Shown here piece after piece: positions 33,382-45,628 of a DNA stretch of 64,000 nt. The translations under genes were made by a program, and so were the position numbers. The DNA comes from Symbiotaphrina buchneri (Eukaryota > Ascomycota > Symbiotaphrinales > Symbiotaphrinaceae). The DNA is taken from positions 620,001 to 684,000 of the forward strand of contig BCIG01000015.1 in NCBI GenBank assembly GCA_001599915.1, in the 5' to 3' direction. Under the pieces are notes generated by a model, which saw only the letters and a list, made by a program, of their open reading frames with translations, had not been told where the DNA came from and ran no database searches. Position 1 is the first letter of the stretch, and each line of letters opens with the position of its first letter.

Positions 33382-34789
33382 ACATTTCCGTTACGTCGTA
33401 TGGCACTATGAAGGTGTGGGCAATAATGATTACTGGGTAAACGACAGGATAATAGAAATCAGATTCTCTAGCATGACGACTGTCGTTTCGCTTTCTTTGA
33501 CAGACCCCATGTAAATCTGAGACACGGACGTTGTTTGTCTTCAAAGCCTCAGAAGTCCCCGTGTAATAGACAAGCAACATCAAGCAAGCGGGACAACTTT
33601 TTCAAGGATAGACTGCTGCATAAACAATAGAGAGTTGATCTCATCAACTATTATCAATTACGCGACAATTATTTGCGCTCAATCCAAGGTCCATTTGATA
33701 ATGTAGAATGATCGGCTGGACTGGCTGTCTTGGGTGAATAAATGTCTCTTGATGGGGAGACGTCAGCGCATTCCGCACGGAGCGAAGCAAGACCTGCCCC
33801 ACTGCTTCTCCCATCTTGTCCAGGCAACCCAGGTTTGGGCTTGGCTGCTTTTCAAGTGTGTTCGAGCATTGTAAAATAAAGTCTTCGTTTTTCTCTCCTT
33901 CTTGCCTATGCGATTCTGTGATTCATCCTCTCTGATACATCAGACGACATCTGTGCCAGAGCAAATTTAGGGTGCGCTCCTGGCTACGCCTGGGCCACAG
34001 CAAGCTCTAGATCATCCTGGACCCCGATCTTTGCATCCCGGGATTTTTCCAAGCCTGATCGATCCATGATCCATCAGATGCCCTACATTCCTTGCAGGTA
34101 CATTGCACACGAGGCAGTTGGTCAGGGTTTTGCGGTTCTGGGCCCTACCATACCCATCAAGGTTCATCTACATTCCCAACCTCGACCAACTTCGCCAACT
34201 CGGGCAACTCCATTCTTCGTCTCTACTCAACCGCCGTCAAAATCCACCAACGATTACGGATCGGGTTCACGCAGCGGATAGCGTGGACAGTGGCCGCGGC
34301 TCGATGACTTACTCGGCCCGCTACTTCTGCATGTTGAAAGGTCGATTTCCTGGTAAGAAGAGCTTGTTTTTCTAGCTTCCATACCTCGTGGCGCTGAGGA
34401 AACCATCCGTATTTGGCTTTATGTTGTGCCTCCACTATGTGCCTTGGTTGGAGCTCGATATATTCTTTCTCAATTTGCATCTATTTTTTTTTTCTCATCA
34501 ATCATCATCACGGTCGTACCAGTATCATAGAGTACGATTCTCATCCAACGCTCGTCACTTGAGCGTCTCTTCCGTTCTTTCTGGGAAATATCTTCTACGA
34601 TCTTTCGAAAACATACTTGTCTACTTTCTTTAGAAGCACCCTGCTGGGTCCTCCATCACACATCTAGACTCCATCCGATCCGAATCCAATCGTGTAGAGA
34701 AGAAAAAAATCTGTCGAGAAAGAGAACCTCAAGCTATATCGCTAAGCCGCTTTCCCCTTCCCCTATATTGACCTCGCGTTCATTGCATA
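33382..34789. other. Intergenic between utp14 and the GH81 gene
   Basis: No supported gene. The part nearest 34789 is pyrimidine-rich and probably leader. Short open frames around 34066-34375 have no family motifs. Confidence 0.5.
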
Positions 34790-37700
34790 ATGGCGCGGCC
34801 GACGCTCGTGGTCGATATGACAAAAGTCGTATTGCTAACTCTCGTCTTACAGGTTTATCTAGCCCGCGCATTACCCATTGCGAACCCTGCTTTAGATCTT
34901 GAAATCGCAGCTCCAAATTGTGCTATAGATATCGAAATAGACCCAACCGCTACACCGGAGATATCTGTATCTTACACTCAAGTATCCGATGGCTGTGTCG
35001 TGATATTTCCGTCTGCTACAGAAACACCGGATACCACAGGGGTGAGACCTCCAACGGCTTCTATCTGGCTTTCTCAGCCGGGTTATCTGGAAAGCGTACA
35101 AAGGCTGATCCATGGCAGACAATCGCTACGACACTTCCCACCTCATATCAAGCGTATACAAGTGCAGCAGCTACTACAGGGGCCAGTTCAACCCTCGTAT
35201 CAGTGGCTCCAAATTCTCCATTGGTGCCTTCATCAACCACTTCTGCGGCTGCTAGCAGCTTACTAGTTTCCTCAATCGCGAGCTCCTCGTCCCCCACCAC
35301 CTCCGGAGGAGCATTCTATGTACAGACATCGTCTACCGCGACAGCATCATCACAAACGCCAACTTACAGCAATATGACTTCAGGAGCCGACATATTCCAA
35401 CCAATTGCTACTGGTGCTTTGCCTGCTAACATTCCAGTGAGGAGTGATCATCCTGTAGCTCGACTAGGCATTGTAAGGCTTGTTATTCATTTATGCATCG
35501 ACCAACTGCTAATGGGTCTGTAGCAAGCCCAAAACAACCCCAGGGCAACTAACAAATTTTATGCCAACCTGTTTCTCGGCACACAGACCCAGCCTGTTTG
35601 GACCCATCCTTACTCACTCGCCTGGGCTGCCGGAAGCGGAAATGCTCAAAGTTGGGGCTTGTCTATATCACATATCGAAGCTTCTCAGCGGGCGTATGGG
35701 CCAACGACAGGAGCAGATAATGCAACTCTGTACTTCATAAAGTTTGTTTTCCATGCCTATGTTTGTCGTGAGGCTCAGCTGACCGGCAAAGCCCCATCGG
35801 CATCCAGTCTGTCATCATGTCTGCTGCGGAACTCGGATCCTCGACCGCTCTGACCACTGATACGCTGCTGTCTTTCTCAGTAAATCTGAATCTATCCCCA
35901 TCTAATGGCAGTAGTCCGGCCATAACCTTCCCTCTTGTCCAAGGCATGGGATTCGTCACCGGGATTTATCATGGATCTACTCCCATGATTCAGAGCAGCG
36001 TATTCTTCACGAACATTACTCGTGTCGCCACAGCACCAACAGGTACCATCAAATACAGAATGTCCCTCGAGGATGGAACTAGTGTAAGTCCTGATGTGCT
36101 TCTCATTTCATCGCATTCTGACTGATATCGCATAGTGGCTGCTTTATGCAGTCCCGGCCGATGGCGTAAGTGATCTGGGTTTTCAAGCTATCTCAAACTC
36201 TCAAATCAAAGCTACTGCTACCTTCAATGGCACGATTCATGTTGCCAAGAACCCAGGCGGTGATGCTGGAGAGGCAGTCTACGATGCTTCTGCCGGTGTG
36301 TACGCGACTCAAACGCACATCTCCGGCACTGTCAGTGGCTCTACTGGTTCCTACACACTGCAATGGCTGAAACAGGGCCTGACATCGAACACGCTCCTGA
36401 TGTTTGCTTTGCCTCACCACATCCAAACGCTTGATTCAACCACTGCTGCCGGAACCACAAGCGTACAACTGCAGACAACCACAAAAGGCATAGCTACTGC
36501 CATCAAAGCTGACAGCTGGACTCTGGTGGAACCGGACCTCCCCACAGATCTAGGATTTGCTCCTTGGAGCCCTACGACTGGAAGTGTAACTTCCCTGTCC
36601 TCCACGGCTCAGCAAGCTGTCAGCAGCGTCGGTGCGACCGAGGTCACCGAGGACATGGTAGCAGCTGCGAACGTCGGTAGCATGTACTATGGCGGAAAGG
36701 CTCTTGCCAAATTTGCGATGATGGTTTATGCTCTCCACGACCTGGCCGGTGACACCACCACGGCGGCTACCGGCTTGGCAAACCTCAAGACAGCCTTTGC
36801 TTTGTTCGTCAACAACCAACAGACGTATGGTCTGACATACGAAAGTAAGTGCCTCGAACTAATTCTGTATGATGGAAGCGCTAATGGCTCTCAGCGGCCT
36901 GGGGTGGTGTGGTATCGAATGCATCTTATGCCACTGGAGACTCAGGAGCCGACTTTGGGAACACCTACTACAATGACCACCATTTCCACTACGGCTATTA
37001 CATTTACACTGCTGCCGTCATCGGATATCTAGACCCAACATGGATATCAGCGAACAAGGACTACGTCAACATGCTCGTCCGAGACGTTGCAAACCCCAGT
37101 CTCAGCGACAACTACTTCCCCTTTTCCCGCATGTTCGATTGGTACCACGGTCACTCATGGGCTCACGGTCTCTATGAAGTTGCTGATGGCAAAGATGAAG
37201 AATCGTCATCCGAAGACGCCCTGCACGTCTATGGTATCAAGATGTGGGGTCAAATAGTTGGCGACGCGAATATGGAAGCAAGAGGGAATCTGATGCTGTC
37301 CGTTTTGGCACGAAGTCTACAGAACTACTTCCTCTATGAGAGCAACAACACCGTGCAGCCGTCCAACTTTATCCCGAACAAGGTTTCGGGCATTGTAAGT
37401 GCATCAAGGTGCTCATCGTGGATCCACGCTGACCATACCAAGCTATTCGAGAACAAGATCGACCATACGACGTACTTTGGGACGAACGCCGAATATATTG
37501 AAGGGTACGTGCCTGCCGAAGATCAGAATGTTCTTTACTAACCAGCGTAGAATCCACATGATCCCCCCGAATCCCAGCTCGGCGCTCACTCGAACCAAAG
37601 AGTTCGTCACGGAAGAGTGGGCGACGTACTTTGACAGTGGCCGTGTCGACGAGATCGATAGCGGATGGAAGGGGATTCTATACGCCAACTATGCCATCGT

Positions 37701-37871
37701 GGATCCGGTGACCTCATACAACTTCTTCGCACAGTCTGGCTTCAGTTCAACATGGCTAGATGATGGTGCAAGTCGAACATGGTATTTGGCGTATTCAGCA
37801 GGTAATGGCCCACGGGGACAAGTACGCTACGTCAAGGCTAACAGGATTCCCCAGGTCTCGGAGGAGCCTAG
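34790..37871 (+). CDS. eng1: GH81 endo-1,3-beta-glucanase, secreted
   Basis: Cleaves cell-wall beta-1,3-glucan, typically in septum dissolution or spore release. A nine-exon model, 34790-35041, 35104-35472, 35524-35741, 35792-36083, 36136-36844, 36895-37394, 37443-37504, 37551-37801 and 37855-37871, is phase-consistent and gives 889 residues. A signal peptide ([16 protein letters not shown]) and a Ser/Thr-rich spacer precede the catalytic region, which starts at [22 protein letters not shown]81 landmarks include [30 protein letters not shown] and the active-site region [12 protein letters not shown] followed by [11 protein letters not shown], where the catalytic Glu residues are expected. The last exon is 17 nt and gives the typical end AGLGGA; without that intron the frame runs into an unrelated Arg/Lys-rich tail. 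The least certain junction is exon 1 to 2 (acceptor at 35103 or slightly earlier). Confidence 0.92.
37855..37871 (+). other. eng1: 17-nt terminal exon of the GH81 gene
   Basis: The intron 37802-37854 has donor GTAATG, a GGCTAACAG branch site and CCCCAG acceptor. The exon encodes the end of a Gly codon, then LGGA and TAG, matching the usual AGLGG ending of the family. Confidence 0.8.
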
Positions 37872-39273
37872 GTGGAAGAGGTGGAAAGATGGTGGAAGAC
37901 TTTTACTAATGTACTAACGCAGTTACGATTCTAGCACCCTGTTTTACTTTCGACCATGTACGGTTCACGATGATAGATGGGTAATGTCGAGGAGGATAGA
38001 GAAAACGGCGGCCGATACGGATTGACAGATTTGACGAGCGACGGCTTGACGATATTCACATTTACGACAAACGACGAGATAGACAGCGACGGATTGTAGA
38101 GTTTTACGGAGGGCTTGGTATTTATGGGAAATGGGATATTCTATTCTGGAGTCAATGCAACAATAGGGACGGACTGGGACTTGGGACAGGATGGAAACGG
38201 ATTCTTGTTGGATAGATAAAGCTTGGATGGAAGCGTGCTTTCTTCTCAGGAGCGCGCCGGTGGGCTTGGATCACGGATGAATAGAATTGACTTTTTGGTT
38301 CACGATGCCAAGAATGCATTTCTTCAAATCCTGCCTCGTCTTCTCCATTATCTGCTTGGCTGCAATTACATATCATGTACTCATACTTGCGGTATATGGA
38401 GCATCAGTCCAGTATGTGTATTGGATAGAAAATTATGCTTCTCCCGTATGGGACCTTTCTCCGACTTGGATTATCGGTACTTCGCATCTTGTAGGCAAGA
38501 AAATATTCATATGCACTGATTATTGTAGAGATTTGCGGTGGTGGTGGAGTACGGAGTTCGTACAGAGCCTGGTTCACCGAGGTGTTCAGGAGTCAGGGCT
38601 CAGGAGAGGTCAGGGGGTGTCTAAGGAGGTTGCCGAAGAGGAGCTAGAGGTGGCAGTGCAAGGTGCAACTAGACCCTTTGTAGAGCTCCCCACCTCGTAC
38701 CGGTACGTCAGCGTGTTTCCGCTTCTCGGCATCAAGAGCATCGCCGTTGTACTCATATGTCGGGCGTCAAGGAAAGGCTCGAATGGATTAGAACTGGACT
38801 GCGGGTACGAAGTGTGCAGAGAGTAAGACGGAGAGAGTTCATCTAATCAACTGTCAGCCCAACCCTCCTCGGTCCTGGTCTGTGGTACGATCGTAACAAC
38901 TACCCAGCAAAGGAACAGTGACCCCGACTGCTCGGCTTTCCCGACCTTACCGCAAACATCGTCCACCTCCTTTACCTTGTCCGTCAAGACACCACTGCCG
39001 CTGCCGCTGCCATCCCCAGCCTGAGCTAATTAACGCCCAGAACGTGTGCGAGCTCATAAAGCTCTAGAGAGCTTGGCTGCCCGCCCAGCTTGTACAAGAT
39101 GTGTGAGTGTGCTGCGCCATATATTCCCGCCCTGCCTGCCCCTCAACTCATGATTCTTCTTCTTCGCGCTGCATACTCTCCCAACCCAGGCTCTTCGCTG
39201 ACCTGAATGTTTACTGCCCATAGACAAGGTCAAACAAAGTCTTCGCCAGGCGAGGCGCAGCACCGGCGAGAGC
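37872..39273. other. Intergenic between GH81 and Ca2+/H+ exchanger genes
   Basis: No supported gene. An open frame at 38287-38826 (179 codons) starts with hydrophobic residues but then turns into unrelated charged sequence, and I do not recognise it. GAGTACGGAGTTCGTAC near 38549 belongs to the GTAC/TCCGTAC word family noted elsewhere. Confidence 0.45.
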
Positions 39274-40834
39274 ATGTCGAACGGCGGCGCCGCCATTCAA
39301 GAACACATCAACGAGCATACGCGCCTTCTCTCGGGCGTTCGCGCAGATGGAGTGCCTTTCCGCGAGGATGAACGGCGCTGGGTGTCCTACCCCGCATATG
39401 CCATGCACATCTCCAAGGCGGTCCTGATCAGCAACTACGTCAACGTTCTCTTGATCTTCGTCCCCCTGGGCATCATCGCTGGAGCGCTGGATTGGAATGC
39501 TTCATCGGTCTTCATCTTGAATTTCTTGGCCATCATCCCGTTGGCCTCGCTTCTGAGCTTCGCAACGGAGGAACTGTCGGAGAAGCTGGGGCAGACCCTG
39601 GGCGGGCTACTGAATGCTACATTTGGCAATGCGGTGGAGCTGATTGTGAGCTTGTCCTTGAAGGGTACGTGCATAGGAGCTTACGATGAACAGGTCAGCA
39701 TTGTAGCTCTGGTCAATGGCGAGATCCGAATTGTTCAGTCCAGTATGCTGGGCAGTATCCTGTCGAACATCCTTCTGGTGGGCGCCTCCTTTGTAATGAA
39801 ACTGGAGTACCATTGCTGATTTCCCTAGGTTCTTGGATGCTGTTTCCTCGCTGGTGGTTTCACCCTCAAAGAACAGAGCTTCAATTCCACGGTCGCCTCC
39901 ACCATGTCTTCCCTCATGGCGGTTGCGTCCGCGTCCCTGATCATCCCCGCAACACTGTATGCGGCTCTTGATCACTCCAAATCCGTCGATACAGACCAGA
40001 ACATCTTGATTCTCTCGCATGGCACCGCCATCATCCTTCTGCTGCTCTACGTCATGTACCTTGTGTTCCAACTGAAGACACATGCATTCCTCTTCGACGA
40101 GGCGAAGGCAGAAGAAGAAGACGCCGAAGCTGGCAATGCCAGCACCACCAATCCCGGTCCTGATGACCCGAAAGAAGGGCCGCTTCTCTCGCCCATCGCT
40201 GCAGCTATCCTTCTCGTCATCATAACCGTGATCGTCGCAGTCTGCGCCGAGTATCTCGTCGACTCTATCGACGCGATCGTCGAGTCCTCGCACATCAGCA
40301 AGACCTTCATCGGTCTGATCCTCCTGCCCATTGTTGGAAATGCGGCTGAGCACGTCACGGCCGTGGTTGCCTCGTATAAGAACAAGATGGAGCTGGCAAT
40401 TGGCGTCGCCATCGGGAGCAGCATGCAAATAGGTCTGTCCCGGCCCTCTCCCTTCTCATTCGTCGACTACATAGAGCTATCCGCTAATCGTCCACTCTTT
40501 CCTCCAGCCCTCCTCGTAACGCCCTTCCTCGTCATCCTCGGCTGGATCATCGGCGAGCCCATGACGCTGCACTTCCAGACCTTCGAGACGGTCGTCTTCT
40601 TCCTCAGCGTCCTCGTCGTCAACTACCTTATCCAGGACGGCAAGAGCAACTACCTCGAAGGCGCCATGTTGCTTGGAACGTACGTGTCCCGCTTGCCTTT
40701 GCCCTTGCCGTTGCACTCGCTAACATGGCATTCTCCCGTGTAGATACATCATCATCGCCATTGCGTTCTACGTCTACCCAGATGATGCGGGGGATATCGG
40801 CGGCCCGGGACCGGGGCCGGGACCGAAGCTTTGA
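39274..40834 (+). CDS. vcx1: Vacuolar Ca2+/H+ exchanger (CAX / Vcx1 family)
   Basis: Imports Ca2+ into the vacuole in exchange for protons. Exons 39274-39645, 39694-39777, 39829-40432, 40508-40679 and 40744-40834 give 440 residues. The two CaCA signature helices are visible: LGGLLNATFGNAVELI in the first half and FIGLILLPIVGNAAEHVTAV in the second, each with the Gly-Asn-Ala-x-Glu core for ion binding. Several hydrophobic segments flank them, and an acidic loop (AKAEEEDAEAG) separates the halves, as in CAX proteins. Splicing of the first two introns is fixed by VELI/VSIVALVNGEIRIVQ and LL/VLGCCFLAGG. The C-terminus ends in a Gly-Pro repeat (GGPGPGPGPKL) that looks lineage-specific. Confidence 0.94.
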
Positions 40835-40869
40835 ATGCGTGAGGCGTGGGATCTCAGGGTGCCTATGAA

Positions 40870-40996
40870 TGGCAAGGCAAGGCATGGCAAAGCAATGTAA
40901 GGCAAGGAAAGGAAAGGCAAGGCAAGACAAGGCAAGGCAAGGCAAGACAGAACAAGGCAAGACAAGGCTAAGGTGGGTAAGGCAAGGCCAGAGAAG
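40870..40996. repeat. Degenerate AAGGC pentanucleotide tract
   Basis: Many GGCAA units interrupted by GACAA, GGAAA and GGCTA variants, just beyond the vcx1 stop codon and possibly in its 3' UTR. The purine/pyrimidine bias opens a low-complexity frame that is not a gene. Confidence 0.85.
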
Positions 40997-41644
40997 GAAA
41001 ATGGCCGTCAACTTTTCCTTTTACGTGGAGTGGAGTAAGGCAAAACGGCAAAAGTCTGTGGAGTGGAGTTGTTTGGCTTTTTGGCGTTATACCCTCGTTG
41101 AGCAGATAGGACTCAAAACGGTAAGACTTACTTTAACGGCAACTCAAAAGCTCATCATGACCATTGCGCGACCCTGCCCATAGGCTGGTCTGGCCAGTTC
41201 AGCAACTGCACTGCCTTCTGCGTGACTTGAGTTACTTATGTTCCGAATGTCGAGCCTGTTCATCGATCTATACGCCCTTGTTGTGTGAACTACAACGCGC
41301 ATCCTGATAATGACAACATCATCATCACTTGCACGGCTGGCCAGACTCCACTCACTCCACTCCCCTCTACTAGAATTAAAAGTCCCACATCACAGAAGCA
41401 CAAGGAGTGCTACATGCTACACGTTCCAAGGGTTTAGACAGAAAAGTCCGTTGTCCCTTTCTCATTGATATCTATCTCTGATCTCTGATCTCATTGTCTC
41501 GCGTTTCATTTTCGTCCCTTCCCCTTCCCTTTCCATTCCCTAATCCTTATTCTTATCCCCAATTCCTAGCCCCGTCCCACATCCGATCATAGCGGGGACG
41601 GAACATCTCCCCGCAACATCTCTCAAAAGAAGAAGGGAAAAGCA

Positions 41645-41704
41645 GTGTTGCAGAGTAGTGTGCAGCGTAGTGTGCAGCGTAGTGTGCAGAGTAGTGCGCA
41701 GTCA
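41645..41704. repeat. Five tandem copies of a 12-bp unit
   Basis: GTGTGCAGCGTA and close variants (GTGTGCAGAGTA, GTGCGCAGTCA) repeat five times; the first copy has one extra T. No function is apparent. Confidence 0.85.
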
Positions 41705-42068
41705 GCTGGGGCCATCTGAAAAAAAAGAACGCTCAAAGCGCATCATCATCCATGGAATTCATGCGCTGCCAAACCTCGAACATAGGGTAGGCAGGAAAAA
41801 GAAAATATGACCGACCGACCGACTCCTCACGCTGCGCCGAAGGGGAGAGATAGAAAGAGAGGCGCGCAGAACGAAAACTCCATGCCTGCCAGAGCAGGTC
41901 GACTATTTCCCTTTCATCGGGAGCTAGCCATAAAATCCCATAACCCGAGAACTCCCCGCCGCGGCTCGCAAGAGGGCGAGTAATGATTATAAGCGCACAC
42001 TTTTTTGCACCCCGCCACCAAGTAACGGTCGGGGACTTTCAATCATCAACTCCCGCTGGATCGATCAA

Positions 42069-44359
42069 TCAATCAATCTTGGCAGCAGCGAGCAGGCTCA
42101 AGCCGGGCTTGGTCAGGTTGTTGCTGAGGCGGACGGGACGCTGGTAGTAGCGCGAGTGCTTGCGGAGCTTCTTGCGCGCGACCATGACGGGTACGCTCGA
42201 TTTGGTGACGAGGTAGTTGCTGAAGGAGCCTAGGAGGACCCTGGAGGTAGGGTGTTAGTGGCTGGAGAATGGAATGGAGATTGAGGTGAAGACATACCCT
42301 TTCAACGCGCTCCTACCCCTAGAGCCGAGGATCACCAGCGTAGGTTCGATGAAGTCAATCTGTAGCATATTTATTAGCTGTTTTACCCAGGAGAAGGTGG
42401 GTCAGCTTCATAGAGAGATTCGAGGAAACTCACCACTTCTGTGATCAGATGCTTTGGGCTCTTGCAATGAATCACCTCAATCACCACTCGTACCTGCAGC
42501 CGCGTCTTGCGGAGCAACTTGATAATACTCTGCGTAAGATCCTCCGTCGCCCGGATGCGCTCACGCTCCGCTCGGTTCTGACCAGATGGATCCCTGCTCG
42601 AAGCCCTGGCACTACCGAGGGCATTGGTGATAGGGGCCAGGGATGCACTCGAGGGTGCTAAGAGCGGATATGGCATGGCGGAGAGGCTGCGGCGCTTGCT
42701 CGAGCTGCGAGTCAGGCTTGGGCTACGCCGACCGATGCTGGGACTCCTGCCTGAAGAGCCTGCTTCCGCTTTTGCCGTCAGTGACCCAATGACCGCCGCT
42801 TGATCTTTGACTGCGAGGGCAGCGTCGCCAATTGCGATGCCTTGGGAGTGGGCATCATTAGCACCGGCACGTCCAGTACCAGTCTCTTCGTCAACCGCGT
42901 AGAGCGCGAGTAAGGTGTCGCCGTCACGGAGCACTGTACCAATGGTCCATTCCAAAGCGTGAGCCGCTTCGTCACTCAAGTCGGTGCAGACGAGATATGT
43001 GCGCTGTCGACGGAGGCCTTTGGCAGCTTCGTCCTGCAATTTGGAGAACTCGCCACGAATAATAGTACGGATAGTGCGGTGTGATTCGGGAGTAGATTGT
43101 ATTGGCGATATGTGTACACTCAAGCGTTGAGCGCGCCGGATATCGGAAATATCTGCTTCTTCATCGGACGCGAAAGGAGTGGAGACGTTGGAGCCCGTAT
43201 TGTCAAAGCTCGTTGTAGGATGGACACCAGGCCTTCTAGGATTTAGTCGTTCTCCGCTGGGTCCAGTGATGGTGACTTCCGGTTCGCTCAAGTTATAGGC
43301 AGAGGTATTTGCTTCTCCATCGTCTTCTGCACCTCCTTCCTCAGCGGCCCTGTCATCATCGCCATTCGGGGGATGCCCATTCTCTGTGTCACCCTTGCTC
43401 CATCTTCTCCTCCTGCCCCTCTTCACCTCCGAATCATCTTCGTCGCCGGAACTCTCGTCACTATCAGATTCACTGCTCTCAATGGCCTCGTCCCCATGGG
43501 CATCACGATCGATCTTCAGATCTCGAGGTGACATTGGTGGAGAGAATCCCTCTGTATCTGAGACCTCTCCAGGGCTCTCCAGCGGCGGGCTTGCAAGGCC
43601 GGTCGGGCGGGCGTTGATGTAACCTGAATAGTTTCTGTAAGCTTGGTTCGGTTCATCAATGGCTCCTTGATCCAGTGTTTTGCTCTCGGGAACGGGCATA
43701 AGGTTCGACGTACTAGTCCGGGGAGACGATGCCCGACCTAGGGGAGATGACGGTAGCTTCAAAATACCCCCTGGGATCCTACCCACAGGTGGACCGCCAA
43801 GGCTTCCTCCGAGATCTGTAGAGTTGACCACGCTCGCCATGGAACTTATAGCCACTGGCCTCTTCCCACCGTTGGGCGTTTTGCGGGGAGCATGCCGGAC
43901 CTTCGTCTGAATATCGTAGTGCGTCTCCAATTCCTCGTTTGAGCCTTTCCTTGGTTTTGTAGGGGACGTTGCAGGGTCTGAATCGATCTTGCGCAATGGC
44001 ACCACCTCCTCCGTCGTCCCATCCACGTCCGTCTTTGTAATCTCCGGGTCGCTCGTTGTCCTGGTAGGATGTGCCGGCGGCGGGGAAGAAGGTTCGCCCA
44101 TGCTGTCGATACTGTTGGCAGAGGACGACTTCGGGGGTGGATATGGCGCGGTCCTGGAGAAGGAGGGCTTTCGTGGAGAGATTGGGACGTTTGGGTCGAG
44201 GATACTACGGCGGATAGGCGATCGGGAACCATGAGAGCTAGTCGACTCGCGCTTGGGCCGGTGCGGTCGTTCCTTCTCAAGCATCTCCACGATCTCTTGT
44301 CGCTCCTGCTCAATGGCCATCTCCAACGACATGGCGCGAGGCTTCCTCCTTGTCGACAT
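42069..44359 (-). CDS. Universal stress protein (UspA-domain) family protein
   Basis: Minus-strand exons 44359-42434, 42359-42298 and 42240-42069 give 719 residues. The first 440 or so residues are disordered, rich in Ser, Pro and acidic patches (ESSESDSDESSGDEDDSE), with a basic start (MSTRRKPRAMSLEMAIEQER). The UspA alpha/beta fold begins near residue 450 with RTYLVCTDLSDEAAHALEWT and resumes after an insertion of about 110 residues with LQVRVVIEVIHCKSPKHLI. The two small last exons give DFIEPTLVILGSRGRSALKG and VLLGSFSNYLVTKSSVPVMV, the G-x-R-G-x(9)-GS-x-S nucleotide-binding signature. The molecular role in fungi is not established; stress signalling is inferred from the family. Confidence 0.92.
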
Positions 44360-45628
44360 TTTGACGGTGTTCGTGACTTGTGGTCAAACGCAGTGGATAG
44401 ACGGAGGATGAGCAATAGTGCAACAAGTGAACGCGATCAGTTGTGTGTTGTGCAAGTCGTCTGTGGATTCTAAGAAGTACTTCGACGTCACGATGGTGAA
44501 TGCCCCTTTCATTCAGTGAAAGGCGGTAAAGATGATGGTGACAAGGGACTCTATTACTGGACGGCGCATATAGCCATTGTTCGTGTACGTCGTCGTACCT
44601 AAAACACTGGACCAGCGATTGGCCCGCACAAAGACTGCGTAGGTGGAGCCAACAACGCTGGGTGATGGGAGGGAGTATCTACAATGGAAAGAAAGCTGTA
44701 CGAAGTAATTGGGTGGTGGACGGGACGAGTAGCGATGATTGACTCCTTGGCTGTTGCCAGCACAGCCCAGAGCCAAGAAGGCTCGACGGGGTCGGTGCAC
44801 AGGGTCACTGGTCATTGATGCGTGATGGTTTTCTTGGCGGTGAGGCAATCAGACCGCGGTGACCGGCAGTCGGACAGCGGCTGCTTCTGGCCAAGGGTCA
44901 ACAATTGGAATTATTAAGGTAAGGAAACTAAGAGCCGTGTTCTAGGCGGAGAAAATAATATTAATGGCTACGGTACCTGTTCATTGTACAGTACAGTACA
45001 GATAGCCTTTCCGCGGTACTCTTACTTTTTAAAAAGCCACAAGAACAAAAGATGCGGGGCCCCCGACGACAAGGTTCCCGCTCTTACCAGTTGCCTATCT
45101 GGTCCAATTGTACATTATTAAGACATCCTCGTCCCATATCATGTTTGAACCTGACTCACTTCCGTTCGAGCGAGGAAAAGCGTCAAGCAAATAGTCTGCC
45201 TATCTTGGAAATAAGATGCCAAGGGCCAATTGCATGTGATGCCCGTTTGGAAAATGAAAGAGGAAAATGTGATAGACCAGAAACGGAGTCACTGGAAGTC
45301 CGATGCGATGCAGCTGGGTAACACAGCATGAAACATCGCCTTGTCTGTTACAATGCCCAACGGGACCATAGAACCCAGGCAAAAGGTCTCTGCACGTGCA
45401 TGCAAGATACGCCACATCTTCCTCCTGCGATATTCCTGCATGAATCCGATATATTTTACAACAGTAATCGTTTTTGGTTTCTGGCGAAGCAACCCGCTTT
45501 TGGAGCAACCCCATTTGTAAGATACTATACAGCTCCTGCCAATTACGAGCAGATGCGCCCATGTCCGCTCTTCCCGCTTTTCCGCTATCCCTTCCGCCAG
45601 CAGCTCACTCGCGCCCGATGTCCCTATC
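44360..45628. other. Intergenic between USP and mitoribosomal uS7 genes
   Basis: The USP promoter and the uS7 3' flank. GTACAGTACAGTACAG occurs near 44984. No supported gene. Confidence 0.45.

Larger units (their letters stand above)
40835..42068. other. Intergenic between convergent vcx1 and USP genes, with two tandem-repeat tracts
   Basis: Holds an AAGGC-type tract (40870-40996) and five 12-bp units (41645-41704), both listed separately. Otherwise CT-rich sequence without a gene. Confidence 0.55.

Noticed and set aside
38287-38826. 179-codon plus-strand open frame between GH81 and vcx1 genes
   Set aside because: A hydrophobic start followed by unrelated charged sequence; no motif or splice context. 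It could be real but cannot be supported.
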